Shown piece by piece: positions 44,210 to 53,774 of a stretch of 64,000 bases of DNA. The position numbers and the translations under genes are program-made. The notes below the pieces were generated by a model that worked only from the letters and a program-made list of their open reading frames with translations, was not told the DNA's origin and did no database searches. Source of the stretch: Candidatus Phosphoribacter hodrii (GTDB lineage Bacteria > Actinomycetota > Actinomycetes > Actinomycetales > Dermatophilaceae); contig JADJIB010000005.1 of NCBI GenBank assembly GCA_016707175.1, positions 124,001-188,000 of the forward strand. The letters run 5' to 3'. Position 1 is the stretch's first letter. Each line of letters opens with the position of its first letter.

Positions 44210-45469
44210 ATGGCCCCCTTCAGCACGCCAGACGGCGCAGCCGCCCGGTCGTTCGACCGGATGTGGGCCGACCTCGCGCCCATCGGTCGCAACCCCGCGA
44301 CGGGGGGTTACGAGCGGTTCGCCTGGACCCGTGAGGACCACACCTTGCGGGAATGGTTCGCCGGAGAGTGCGGGGCGCGCGGGCTTGAGGTCGTGCGGGA
44401 CCGTGCCGGCAACCAGTGGGCCTGGTGGGGGGACCCCGACGCGCGACCCGGCATCGTGCTCGGCTCCCATCTCGACTCGGTCGCCGACGGCGGCGCCTTC
44501 GATGGCCCGCTCGGCGTCGTCAGCGCGCTGGCCGCGCTCGATGCGTTGCGGGACAACGGCTTCACCCCTCGTATGCCGCTCGGCATCGCCAACTTCGCCG
44601 ACGAGGAGGGGGGACGGTTCGGCGTCGCCTGCGCCGGGTCGCGGATCCTCACCGGGGCCTTGTCACCGGACCGGGCCCGCAGCCTGACCGATGGTGACGG
44701 GGTGACGATGGCGCAGGCCTGGACCGCCGCGGGTAGGGACCCGGCCACGCTGGGGCCGGACCCGGACGCCCTGCGCCGTGTGGCGGCCTACGTCGAGGTG
44801 CATGTCGAGCAGGGCCGGGCTCTGTGCGTCGACCCGGACGACCCCTTCGGCGACCCGGCCCTGTGGGACCCCGCTCGGGCGGTCGCGATCGGCACCGAGA
44901 TCTGGCCCCACGGCCGGTGGCAGATCGATGTCTTCGGCGAGGCCAACCATGCGGGGACGACGGCGCTGGCGGACCGCAACGACGCGATGCTCGGCTTCGC
45001 GTCGGTCGTGGCGTCGGCGCGGATGCTGGCCCGCGAACGTGGGTGCGTGGCCACGGTCGGCAAGGTCATCGCCCGGCCCAATGCCGTCAATGCGATCGCC
45101 GACCACGTCACGACCTGGCTCGACGCACGAGGGGCCGACCCGGAGGCCGTGCGCGGGCTCGTCCAGACCCTGCGCGATGAGGTGTCCGAAGACGGAACGA
45201 CTGTGGACGAGGTGTCCTGGACTCCCGCAACGGTTTTCGACACCAGACTCCGCGACCGTCTGGCCGCGGTGTTGCCGGAGGCTCCCCTACTCGCCACCGG
45301 CGCGGGCCACGACGCAGGCATCCTCGCCAATGCCGGGATCCCCACGGCGATGCTGTTCGTGCGCAACCCGACCGGCGTCTCGCACTCGCCCCAGGAGTTC
45401 GCCGAGCGGGACGACTGCATCCGGGGTATCCACGCCTTGGCCGCCGCTGCTGCCGAATTGGCTGGGTGA
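44210..45469 (+). CDS. M20-family amidohydrolase, candidate N-formylglutamate deformylase
   Basis: The protein is in the M20 hydantoinase/carbamoylase/allantoate amidohydrolase group: LGSHLDSVADGGAFDGPLGV (metal ligands His and Asp), ADEEGGRFGVACAGSR (catalytic Glu-Glu) and VEVHVEQGRAL. Normal length (419). Similar proteins are usually annotated as allantoate amidohydrolase. Here it lies between hutU and hutF with no ureide genes, and no HutG is visible, so I infer that it completes the hut pathway by hydrolysing N-formylglutamate to glutamate and formate. The substrate is not proven. It is 4 bases before the hutF start. Confidence 0.82.
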   Translation: MAPFSTPDGAAARSFDRMWADLAPIGRNPATGGYERFAWTREDHTLREWFAGECGARGLEVVRDRAGNQWAWWGDPDARPGIVLGSHLDSVADGGAFDGPLGVVSALAALDALRDNGFTPRMPLGIANFADEEGGRFGVACAGSRILTGALSPDRARSLTDGDGVTMAQAWTAAGRDPATLGPDPDALRRVAAYVEVHVEQGRALCVDPDDPFGDPALWDPARAVAIGTEIWPHGRWQIDVFGEANHAGTTALADRNDAMLGFASVVASARMLARERGCVATVGKVIARPNAVNAIADHVTTWLDARGADPEAVRGLVQTLRDEVSEDGTTVDEVSWTPATVFDTRLRDRLAAVLPEAPLLATGAGHDAGILANAGIPTAMLFVRNPTGVSHSPQEFAERDDCIRGIHALAAAAAELAG

Positions 45470-45473
45470 CCAC

Positions 45474-46805
45474 GTGACCTCCTACTGGTGCGAATACGCC
45501 TGGTTGCCAGGCGGATTGGCCGCTAGCGTCCGCCTCGAGATGATGGGCGAGCGGATCGTCGGCGTGTCGGCGGATGTCGAGGCGAGGCCCGAGGATGTCC
45601 GACTCGCAGGGGTGACCCTGCCGGGGCTCGCCAACACGCACTCCCACGCGTTCCACCGTGCCCTGCGCGGTCGGACCCATGGGGACGGCGGCACCTTCTG
45701 GACCTGGCGCGAGCGCATGTATGCCGTCGCGAGCCGCCTGGACCCGGCGCGTTACCTGGCGCTGGCGCGGGCGGCATACGCGGAGATGGCGCTGGCGGGA
45801 TTCACCGCGGTCGGGGAGTTCCACTATGTGCACCACCAACCCGACGGCACCCCCTACGCCGACCCGAACGCCATGGGGGCGGCGCTCATCCAGGCGGCCG
45901 CTGAGGCCGGCATCCGGCTCACCCTGCTCGACACGATCTATCTCGCCGGCGGCCTCGGCCCCGATGGCCATCTGCCGCTTGACGTTGTGCAGCAACGGTT
46001 CTCCGACGACTCGGTCGACGCGTGGTCGACGCGGGTTGGGCTCATGAGCGACACCCCGACGGCACGCATGGGGGCGGCGATCCACTCGGTTCGTGCCGTC
46101 CCGAAGGACGCGCTGGCGGGAGTCGTGGCGGCGTCAGTGGGGCGCCCCCTGCACGTCCACCTCTCCGAGCAGCCCGCCGAGAACGCGACCGCGCTGGCCT
46201 TCTATGGCGTGACGCCGACGGCGCTCCTGGAGGGGGCTGGGGCGCTCGGGCCCATGACCACGGCGGTCCATGCGACCCACCTCACCGACGACGACATCGC
46301 CTCGCTGGCCAGCGCCGGCGTGACCGCATGCTTCTGCCCCACGACCGAGCGTGACCTCGCCGACGGCATCGGGCCAGCTCGCGCCTTGGCCGACGCGGGT
46401 GTGCCGCTCGCCCTCGGTTCCGACCAACACGCGGTGGTCGACCCGTTCGAGGAGGCCCGCGGTTTGGAGTCGCATGAGCGGCTCGTCACTCTTGAGCGCG
46501 GGCGCTTCACCCCCGGCCAACTCACGGATGCGTTGTCCCGCAACGGGTATGCCGCCCTCGGCTGGCCCGACGGGGGCCGGCTGGCCGCGGAGGCGCTGGC
46601 CGACTTCGTCACCGTGCGACTGGACTCGCCGCGCACCGCCGGTGCCGCCCCCGAGCAGATCCTCTATGCCGCCACCGGCGCCGACGTCACCACGGTCGTC
46701 GTCGGCGGTGAAGTGGTCGTCTCGGCCGGACAACACCGACTGGGCGACGTCGGCCGACTCTTGACGGACGCCATCTCGGCCCTCGACGACGGAGCAGCTT
46801 CATGA
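45474..46805 (+). CDS. hutF: formimidoylglutamate deiminase
   Basis: HutF removes ammonia from N-formimino-L-glutamate to give N-formylglutamate. The amidohydrolase-type metal site is PGLANTHSHAFHRALRGRTH, with HVHLSEQPAEN and LGSDQHAVVDPFEEARGLE further on; these are HutF signatures. Length 443 is normal. GTG 45474 follows the previous gene closely, and its stop overlaps the hutI start by 4 bp (ATGA). Confidence 0.93.
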   Translation: MTSYWCEYAWLPGGLAASVRLEMMGERIVGVSADVEARPEDVRLAGVTLPGLANTHSHAFHRALRGRTHGDGGTFWTWRERMYAVASRLDPARYLALARAAYAEMALAGFTAVGEFHYVHHQPDGTPYADPNAMGAALIQAAAEAGIRLTLLDTIYLAGGLGPDGHLPLDVVQQRFSDDSVDAWSTRVGLMSDTPTARMGAAIHSVRAVPKDALAGVVAASVGRPLHVHLSEQPAENATALAFYGVTPTALLEGAGALGPMTTAVHATHLTDDDIASLASAGVTACFCPTTERDLADGIGPARALADAGVPLALGSDQHAVVDPFEEARGLESHERLVTLERGRFTPGQLTDALSRNGYAALGWPDGGRLAAEALADFVTVRLDSPRTAGAAPEQILYAATGADVTTVVVGGEVVVSAGQHRLGDVGRLLTDAISALDDGAAS

Positions 46806-48075
46806 CCGCAACCCTCATCACGGGGATCGCCGAGCTCGTCACCAACGATTCGAGCTGGTCGGCTGCGGGCCAGGCGCCCGACGTTGCTCGGTTGGGGATC
46901 GTCACCGACGCGGCCGTCCTCGTCGAGGCCGGGGAGGTTGTCTGGGTAGGCCCGGCCAGCGCTGCCCCGCAGGCAGATTCGCGCGTCGACGTGGGCGGGT
47001 GCGCCGTCATGCCCGGCTTCGTCGACTCGCACACTCACCTCGTCTTTGCCGGTGACCGGGCGGCCGAGTTCGCGGCCCGGATGGCGGGCACGGCATACGA
47101 CGGGGGTGGGATCGCGACGACTGTGGCGGCGACGCGCGGGGCGACCGACGACGAGTTGCGCACGCTGTTGGCCGCGCGGATCGCCGAGTTGCGGCGTCAG
47201 GGCACGACGACCGTCGAGATCAAGAGTGGTTACGGGCTGAGCGTCGAGGACGAGCTTCGACTGCTGCGCCTGGCCCGCGAGGTCACGCCGCACGTCACCT
47301 TCCTCGGGGCGCACGTCGTGCCGGCCGAGTATGCCGCCGACCGCGCGGCATACCTCGACCTGGTGACCGGGCCGATGCTGGCGGCGGTCGTCGCCCAGGG
47401 TGCGGCCACGTATGTCGATGTGTTCTGCGAGCCGCTGTCGGCGCACGCCTTCACCGAGGACGAGGCCCGGGTGATCCTGCGGGCCGGTCGCGCCGCCGGC
47501 CTGGCCGTGCGCGTGCATGGCAACCAACTGGGCCCCGGGCCGGGCGTGCGATTGGCCTGCGAGCTCGGGGCGGTGAGCGTCGACCACTGCACCTACCTGT
47601 CCGACGCCGACGTCGCTGCACTCGCCGAAACCGGAACTGTCGCAACGCTGTTGCCGGGGGTCGAGTTCTCGACCCGGCACCCCTATCCCGACGCGCGCCG
47701 GCTGCTTGACGCCGGTGTTGCTGTGGCGCTGGCGACCGACTGCAACCCGGGCACCTGCTACACCTCATCGATGCCGTTCGTCATCGCGCTCGCCGTGCGG
47801 GAGTTGCGGATGACCCCCGCAGAGGCCCTGTATGCCGCGACCGCCGGCTCCGCGCGCACCCTCGGGTTGCGGGGTCGGATCGCGGTTGGTGAGCCGGCCG
47901 ATCTCACGGTGCTCGATGCGCCGAGCTATCTGCACCTGGCCTACCGCCCCGGCGTCCCGCGCGGCCCGGCCGGCCCGGGGCGGGGCCCCCCCCCGGGCGG
48001 CCCCCGGGGGGCGCCCACCCCGGCGGCGCCCCCCCCCGCCCCCGCTGGGCGCTCGCGCCCGTTACACGTCTCTAG
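46802..48075 (+). CDS. hutI: imidazolonepropionase (frameshifted near its 3' end)
   Basis: HutI opens 4-imidazolone-5-propionate to N-formimino-glutamate. PGFVDSHTHLVFAGDRAAEF, VEIKSGYGLSVEDELRLL and LATDCNPGTCYTSSMP are its metal- and substrate-binding signatures. The last normal segment is YLHLAYRPGVP (near 47955). After that comes a 100-base block of long G and C runs (for example nine C in a row twice), after which the frame runs on antisense to the next gene. A one-base-shifted frame ends PVTRL at 48073-48075, giving the usual length of about 420, so I take that as the true end. Confidence 0.87.
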
Positions 48076-48214
48076 GTGGCATCGGGTCTCACCCAGCGCA
48101 GCCGCTGACCACACCCCTGGCCTGCCGATCGAGTATTCCACCACCCAACGATGGGGAACCCAATCGGGGGCGGGGTCCGGGGGTCCGGGGGTCGGGGTGT
48201 CGGGGCACGGCAGA

Positions 48215-48247
48215 CGCCCCCGCCTGGACCAGGTCCGGGCGGGGGCG
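48215..48247. terminator. strong GC hairpin between hutI and subtilase
   Basis: CGCCCCCGCCTGGACC (48215-48230) pairs with AGGTCCGGGCGGGGGCG (48231-48247) with one mismatch and one bulge. It lies between convergent genes (hutI and the subtilase) and is a likely bidirectional terminator. The surrounding stretch 48076-48268 has G-rich runs and no gene. Confidence 0.72.
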
Positions 48248-48268
48248 ACTGAGGTAAGCAGCGAGCGA

Positions 48269-50515
48269 CTACTTGAGGTAGGCGTACAGCGCGGCGTGCG
48301 CTGCCGAGCCGACCATCAACGTCGCCTGGGTGTTGCCGAGCGCCGAACCCTTAGCCGACGTGAACGTCACCGTCACCGTGGCGCTGCCACCGGCGGGCAG
48401 GTTCACCGACGCGGGCGAGACCGTGAAGGCACCTTCGCCCGGGCCCTCCGAGACCGACAGCGGCAGGGTCAGCGCCCCATCGGTCAAGTTGGTCACGGTC
48501 ACCGTCTCGGTCAACGACTGGCCGGCCGTGTTGGGCACCGCGCCGAAGGACACGCTGGGCCGCGTCAGAGCGACCTGCGCCAGGACGGCGGCGTCAAGGT
48601 CAGCCAGGCCGTTGCCGACCTTCTGGACGTTGACGTCCACCGTGGTGCCATCGGTGAAGCTCGTCAGCACGCCCAGCTTGGCGGTGTTGGCGATCGCCGA
48701 GCGGACCTGCCAGGCATCCCAACCGGGGTTCGCCGCGCGGACGACGGCAGCCATTCCGGCCAGGTGCGGGCTGGACATCGACGTGCCCTGGAAGAACGCC
48801 CAGCAACCCTCGACGTAGTTGTTGCAGTAGGACATCGGGATCGAGGACAGGACGTTGACGCCGGGGGCGACGACGTCCGGCTTGACGCGGTAGCTCACGT
48901 CGACCGGACCCTGGCTGGAGAACCCGGCCATGATGTCGTTGCTGGTCGTGACCCGGTAGGCCTGGTCGGAACCGATCGTCACCGGCTGGCCATCCAGCGC
49001 CAGCAGGGCGCCCTTGGTCGACAGGGCCGTCATGACGGCAGGCAGTTGCTGCACGTCGGCCGGCAGGGCGGTGTCGGCGGCCATGGCGATCGGGTCACCG
49101 GCGACGTTGTTGACGATGATCGCCGCGACCGCACCGGCGGCCTTGGCGTTGGCGACCTTGGTCCCGAAGGTGCATGTACCACGCGAGATGAGGGCGATCG
49201 ACCCTGCCGGCACGGCAGCGGAGACGGCGCCTGCCGCACACCCGTTGCCGAGCGTGCCATCAGCGTTCTTGACCGCCTCCAGCGTGGCGGAGATCGGTGC
49301 CGCCGGGACAGGGAAGTCGCCGGTCGCGGCATACACCTCGGTGCCTTCGCCCTTGATGGAGAGGCCGACGAAGTGCCCGACGGTCGAGGCACCCGAGGTG
49401 AGCGCGCGCTCGGCCATGCCTGGGGAGCCGATGGTCATGACGCCGGGGCCTTCGTTGCCCGCCGAGACGGCGACAACGATGCCCGCGCGGTCGACGTTGT
49501 CGACAGCGACGGTCAGCAGGTCCTGGATGCCGTGCGAGCCGCCACCGAGGGACATGTTGAGCACGTCCATCCCGTCAGCGACCGCGGCCTCGATGGCGTT
49601 GAGGATGTCCTCGCTGCGAGCGTCACCATCGTCACCGGGGAAGACGTTGTAGCTGCCGAGCTGGGCTCCGGGGGCCACGCCGCTGGGGTCATAGGTGATG
49701 TCGACGCCGTTGACGACGGCCGGGGTCTGCAGGTTGCAGGCGACCGTGCCACCGACGTGGGTGCCGTGCTCGCCGATCGCCTCAGCGGTGTATCCCTTGC
49801 TGCCGGCCTTGTTGTTGAAGACCTTCGCGACGATGACCTTGTTGTTGGTGAAGTGCGTGTCGCCGAGCTGCCGGGTGGCAGGGAAGCCTGCATCACTGAA
49901 GCATGGGTGGCTCGCATCGACACCGGAGTCGATGATGCCGACCTGCACGCCCGCGCCGGCCCACGATGCCGGGTCACTGGGCTCCGAGGTGGCGCCGGCA
50001 ACCGACCAACCGAGCAGGCCGTCGATTCGAGCCAGGTCCGGGTCGTCCGCCGTCGGGTGGAAGAGCCCCTGCAACTGCACCGAGGCCACGCCGGGCGCCT
50101 GACGCAGCGTGGCGACCGACGTGCCATTGAGACGCACGGCGATCGCGTTCAGGGCAAAGTCGTATTCGCCGGTCACCTTCGCCTTGGGGGCGTTGGCGCG
50201 CAGCCACGACTTGAGGGCGTTGCGCTGGGCGGCGAGCGCCGCCTTGACGCTCTTGGTCTTCTGCCCGTCGAGCTTGACCCGGCCGTTGCCGTGGTCGACA
50301 TCGGGCGAGGTCGAGAGCGGGTCGCCGACGAGTTGGATCAGGGCGCTGGACGAGTCCACCCCTGAGGTCGCGACGACGCCGTCTGAGTTCGGGTCGATCG
50401 CGGCCGAGCCGGTCGCGGCCTGCGCGGTCATCGCCGCACTCCCCGCCAGGGCCAGGGCGACCGCGCCTCCGAACGCTCGATGCGTCCAGCGACGCGCAGC
50501 CAGTGATGCACTCAC
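48269..50515 (-). CDS. secreted subtilisin-like serine protease with PA insert
   Basis: A signal peptide (WTHRAFGGAVALALAGSAAM ending AQAA) and a propeptide (residues 60-140, an inhibitor I9-like region) precede the S8 domain. The triad is Asp in GIIDSGVDASH, His in HGTHVGGTVACN and Ser in GTSMSSPHLAG, with SAGNEG as oxyanion Asn. A PA domain (CAAGAVSAAVPAGSIALISR) is inserted, and a C-terminal Fn3-like domain (RPSVSFGAVPNTAGQSLTET) ends the protein. GTG 50515 has a GAGAGGA ribosome-binding site; the longer frame to 51547 runs antisense to pxpA. The mature enzyme probably degrades extracellular protein. Confidence 0.92.
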   Translation of the reverse strand: MSASLAARRWTHRAFGGAVALALAGSAAMTAQAATGSAAIDPNSDGVVATSGVDSSSALIQLVGDPLSTSPDVDHGNGRVKLDGQKTKSVKAALAAQRNALKSWLRANAPKAKVTGEYDFALNAIAVRLNGTSVATLRQAPGVASVQLQGLFHPTADDPDLARIDGLLGWSVAGATSEPSDPASWAGAGVQVGIIDSGVDASHPCFSDAGFPATRQLGDTHFTNNKVIVAKVFNNKAGSKGYTAEAIGEHGTHVGGTVACNLQTPAVVNGVDITYDPSGVAPGAQLGSYNVFPGDDGDARSEDILNAIEAAVADGMDVLNMSLGGGSHGIQDLLTVAVDNVDRAGIVVAVSAGNEGPGVMTIGSPGMAERALTSGASTVGHFVGLSIKGEGTEVYAATGDFPVPAAPISATLEAVKNADGTLGNGCAAGAVSAAVPAGSIALISRGTCTFGTKVANAKAAGAVAAIIVNNVAGDPIAMAADTALPADVQQLPAVMTALSTKGALLALDGQPVTIGSDQAYRVTTSNDIMAGFSSQGPVDVSYRVKPDVVAPGVNVLSSIPMSYCNNYVEGCWAFFQGTSMSSPHLAGMAAVVRAANPGWDAWQVRSAIANTAKLGVLTSFTDGTTVDVNVQKVGNGLADLDAAVLAQVALTRPSVSFGAVPNTAGQSLTETVTVTNLTDGALTLPLSVSEGPGEGAFTVSPASVNLPAGGSATVTVTFTSAKGSALGNTQATLMVGSAAHAALYAYLK

Positions 50516-50707
50516 GAGGGATCCTCTCGTCCTTGAGTCCGGGTCGAGCGTCCGCTCCCACCGGGGCCACGCGCAGAAGCATGCAGCGCGCGCCCCGAGC
50601 CGCTGGGGGAATGCTAGCCCGCATAAGCTCCGGTCAACAGGCACCTGAGCAACGAATCCTGCGGCCAAGGGCCGGTCGGTCGCGAGGCCGCTGCCCCACA
50701 CCGGTCC

Positions 50708-51484
50708 ATGTCGGACAATCGTGTCGTGCACATCGACCTCAACGCCGACCTGGGCGAGTCCTTTGGTGCCTGGACGATGGGCGAGGACCTGGCCCTGTTG
50801 GACGTCGTCACCAGTGCCAACATCGCCTGCGGCTTCCACGCCGGCGACCCCCTCACCATGACTCGCACCGTCGGGGCGGCCCTCGACCGGGGTGTCACCG
50901 TGGGCGCCCACGTGTCCTATCGCGACCTGGTCGGCTTCGGTCGCCGCTTCATCGACGCCAGCGAGGAGGAACTCCGCGCCGACGTCCTCGTCCAGCTCGC
51001 GGCCCTCGACGGGGTATGCCGTGCAGCCGGCGGGAGCGTCACCTACCTCAAGCCCCACGGCGCGCTCTACCACGCTGCCGCCCGCCACGAGCCGCACGCG
51101 CGGGCGATCGTCGCCGCGGTCGCGGCATACAACGGCTCCTTGGTCATCCTCGGGATGGCGGGCAGCCGACTCCTCACACTCGCCTCCGAGGCCGAGCTGC
51201 CCACGGCGACTGAGGCGTTCGCCGACCGGGGCTACCGGGCCGACGGCACGCTCGTGCCTCGCGGTGAGCCGGGCGACCTGCTCCATGACCCAGACGAGAT
51301 CGCTGCCCGCGTCGTCGGCATGGCTCGCGACGGCGCCGTGCCCTCGGTCGAGGGAACCGCCGTGCCGATCTCGGCCGACTCGGTGTGCGTCCACGGTGAC
51401 ACTCCCGGGGCCGTCGCCATCGCACGCGCGGTCCGCGCCGCCCTGGAGCAGGCCGGGGTGGCCGTTCGTGCCTTCGGAGACTGA
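50708..51484 (+). CDS. pxpA: 5-oxoprolinase subunit A
   Basis: PxpA (LamB/YcsF family) begins VVHIDLNADLGESFGAWTMG, with ANIACGFHAGDPLTM and VTYLKPHGALYHAA as the family's signatures. Together with PxpB and PxpC it uses ATP to open 5-oxoproline to glutamate. The 258-residue length is normal. The gap before it (50516-50707) holds no gene. pxpB starts within its last codons. Confidence 0.93.
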   Translation: MSDNRVVHIDLNADLGESFGAWTMGEDLALLDVVTSANIACGFHAGDPLTMTRTVGAALDRGVTVGAHVSYRDLVGFGRRFIDASEEELRADVLVQLAALDGVCRAAGGSVTYLKPHGALYHAAARHEPHARAIVAAVAAYNGSLVILGMAGSRLLTLASEAELPTATEAFADRGYRADGTLVPRGEPGDLLHDPDEIAARVVGMARDGAVPSVEGTAVPISADSVCVHGDTPGAVAIARAVRAALEQAGVAVRAFGD

Positions 51485-52176
51485 GCCGGGCCTCGTCCGC
51501 GTCCTGCCGTGTGGCGAGACGGCGCTGCTCATCGAGGTCGCCGACACGCTGACCGCGGTGGCCCTGGCCCGACAGTTCGATCACTTACGGGCTGCCGGCG
51601 GGCCGCCTTGGAGCGACGTCCACGACGTGGTCACCGGCGAGCGCACCGTCCTCGTCATCGCCGGGCACTTGACCACGATGACCGAACTGCGACCGGCGAT
51701 CCTCGAATCCGTGAGTGCAGCAAGGCTTCCCGTGCTCAAGCTTGGGGGCGAGCTCGGACGGCGGCAACCAAACCCCCGAGATCGTCGCCCCCCTCGAGAT
51801 CCCCGTCGTCTACGACGGGGCGGATCTGCTGGACGTGGCAGCTCTCACCGGGCTGAGCCCCGCACAGGTGGTCGACGCGCACACGGGGGCCGACTGGGAC
51901 GTGGGGTTCACCGGGTTCGCCCCCGGCTTCGCCTATCTCGTCGGCGGCGACCCGAGGCTCGTCGTCCCGCGCCGGGCCGAGCCTCGCCCGCGCGTCGCCG
52001 CCGGTTCGGTCGCCCTCGCCGGCCCCTACAGCGGGATCTACCCCACCGACTCACCCGGCGGTTGGCAGCTCATCGGGCGCACCGAGGTGACCCTCTGGGA
52101 CCTGCATCGAGACCCTCCCGCGGTGCTTCGGCCGGGGATGCGGGTGCGCTTTCGCAACGTGGGCGGCCCGCCGTGA
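51468..52176 (+). CDS. pxpB: 5-oxoprolinase subunit B (frameshifted)
   Basis: PxpB (KipI-like) begins with GTG 51468, overlapping pxpA by 17 bases: VLPCGETALLIEVADTLTAV. The C-terminal half EIPVVYDGADLLDVAALTGL and FTGFAPGFAYLVGGDPRLVV is typical. The frame shifts near 51750; removing one G from GGGGG restores LKLGASSDGGNQTPEIVAPL. Repaired length about 235 residues. Its stop overlaps pxpC by 4 bp. Confidence 0.9.
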
Positions 52177-53048
52177 TCCGCGCGCTTGAGGTGGTTGCCA
52201 CCGGGCCGCTCGCCCTCGTCGAAGACCTCGGACGACTCGGGTATGCCGCTGTGGGAGTGGGGCGTTCCGGGGCGGCCGACCGGGCGGCATACCTCCTCGC
52301 GGGGCGTCTGCTCGGGGAGCCGGTCGGGCGCGCCGCCGTGGAAGTCACCCTCGGCGGCCTCGTCGTGCGGGCCCGCGGCTCGCTCACCGTCGTCGTCACC
52401 GGCGCGGCCGCTCCTGCCACGGTCGACGGCCGACCGGTCGGTCACGCAGCGCCCGTTCACCTCCCCGACGGGGCCGTCCTCGCGTTGGGTATGCCGCCCA
52501 CCGGGCTGCGCAGCTACCTCGCCGTCCGCGGGGGGATCGATCTGGACCCTGTCCTCGGGTCGCGGTCCAGCGACACCCTGTCGGGGATCGGCCCGGCGCC
52601 GCTTCGGGTGGGTCAGGTGGTGCCCGTCGGCGAGCCCGGGGCGGGAGGACCCACCATGGACGTCGCCCCTGTCGCGGCACCCGAGGGAGGGAGGGTCGAG
52701 CTCACCCTGCTGCCCGGACCGCGCCTGGACTGGCTCGCCGACCCACGGGCTCTGACGGCCACGCCATGGACGGTGTCGGGGAGCAGTGATCGGGTCGGAA
52801 TGCGCCTGACTGGGCCGGCGCTGAGCCGGGGCGAGCGCTGGGCGGACGCCGAACTGCCCAGCGAGGGAGTCGTCGTGGGCGGCGTCCAGGTGCCCGCCGA
52901 CGGACGGCCGATCGTGTTCCTCGCCGACCACCCGGTCACCGGCGGCTACCCCGTCGTCGCGGTCGTCCGGGCCGCCGATGTGGATCGAGCAGCCCAGTGC
53001 CGCCCCGGCCAGGACGTGCGGCTGCGTTGGGCAGTCGCCCCCCGCTGA
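52173..53048 (+). CDS. pxpC: 5-oxoprolinase subunit C
   Basis: PxpC (KipA-like) starts at GTG 52173, overlapping the pxpB stop (GTGA). LALVEDLGRLGYAAVGVGRS, RSYLAVRGGIDLDPVLGSRS and EGVVVGGVQVPADGRPIVFL are family signatures. The 291-residue length is normal. It forms the biotin-carboxylase-like half with PxpB. The kdpE gene ends 34 bases further on, convergent. Confidence 0.93.
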   Translation: MIRALEVVATGPLALVEDLGRLGYAAVGVGRSGAADRAAYLLAGRLLGEPVGRAAVEVTLGGLVVRARGSLTVVVTGAAAPATVDGRPVGHAAPVHLPDGAVLALGMPPTGLRSYLAVRGGIDLDPVLGSRSSDTLSGIGPAPLRVGQVVPVGEPGAGGPTMDVAPVAAPEGGRVELTLLPGPRLDWLADPRALTATPWTVSGSSDRVGMRLTGPALSRGERWADAELPSEGVVVGGVQVPADGRPIVFLADHPVTGGYPVVAVVRAADVDRAAQCRPGQDVRLRWAVAPR

Positions 53049-53081
53049 ATCCCGCAGCCTGCCCCACCGACGCAACCGCCG

Positions 53082-53774
53082 TCAGTCGTGGCCTCGTCGC
53101 ACGAGGCGGTAACCGAGACCGGGCTCGGTCAGCAGGTGGCGGGGCCGGGATGAGTCGGGCTCCAACTTGCGCCGGAGTTGGCTCACGTAGACGCGTAGGT
53201 AGTTGGATTCCCGTCCGTAGGTGGGTCCCCAGGCAGCCTTGAGGAGGTTCTCGTGGGGGACGATGCGTCCGTCGTGGCGGGCCAACTCGGCCAGCAGGCG
53301 CCACTCGGTCGGGGTGAGGTGCACGATGGATCCGCTTGCCTCGCAGGTCCGTTCGTCGAAGTCGAGGGTGAAGTCATCGCACGAGAACGGTGGAGTGGAG
53401 GCCAGCGCCTCACCGCCGCGGCGGATCGCGGCGCGGATCCGGGCCATCAGCTCATCCATCCCGAAGGGCTTGGTCACGTAGTCGTCGGCACCCTCGTCCA
53501 GGGCTTCCACCTTGTCATCGCTGTCCTGCCGGGCGGACAGGACGACAACCGGCACCCGGCTGATCCGCCGCATTCGTCGCAGCACCTCGACGCCATCAAC
53601 GTCCGGCAACCCCAGGTCCAGCACGACGAGGTCGGGTGGGGCCTCCATGAAGGCGCTCAAGGCGTCGCGGCCGTTGGTGACCGCTTCGACCTCGTAGTTG
53701 CGCGCGCGAAGGTTGATCCTCAGCGTCCGCAGGATGGTCGGATCGTCGTCGACGACGAGCACTCGGGCGCTCAC
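53082..53774 (-). CDS. kdpE: KdpE response regulator
   Basis: An OmpR/PhoB-type regulator of 230 residues: receiver with VLVVDDD and phospho-acceptor Asp53 in VLDLGLPD, then a winged helix (HLTPTEWRLLAELARHDGRI, VSQLRRKLEPDSSRPRHLLT). It receives phosphate from KdpD, whose stop overlaps its start by 4 bp. It activates the kdp genes when K+ is low. It is the last gene of the operon. Confidence 0.93.
   Translation of the reverse strand: MSARVLVVDDDPTILRTLRINLRARNYEVEAVTNGRDALSAFMEAPPDLVVLDLGLPDVDGVEVLRRMRRISRVPVVVLSARQDSDDKVEALDEGADDYVTKPFGMDELMARIRAAIRRGGEALASTPPFSCDDFTLDFDERTCEASGSIVHLTPTEWRLLAELARHDGRIVPHENLLKAAWGPTYGRESNYLRVYVSQLRRKLEPDSSRPRHLLTEPGLGYRLVRRGHD

Noticed and set aside
46802..50365. 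A 1187-codon frame running from hutI across the next gene
   Set aside because: Only the first 385 residues match HutI. The rest is antisense to the subtilase gene and follows a G/C homopolymer block, so it is an artefact of lost frame.
50516..51547. A 344-residue N-terminal extension of the subtilase
   Set aside because: It runs antisense through pxpA, and the signal peptide begins at GTG 50515, so the extension is not real.
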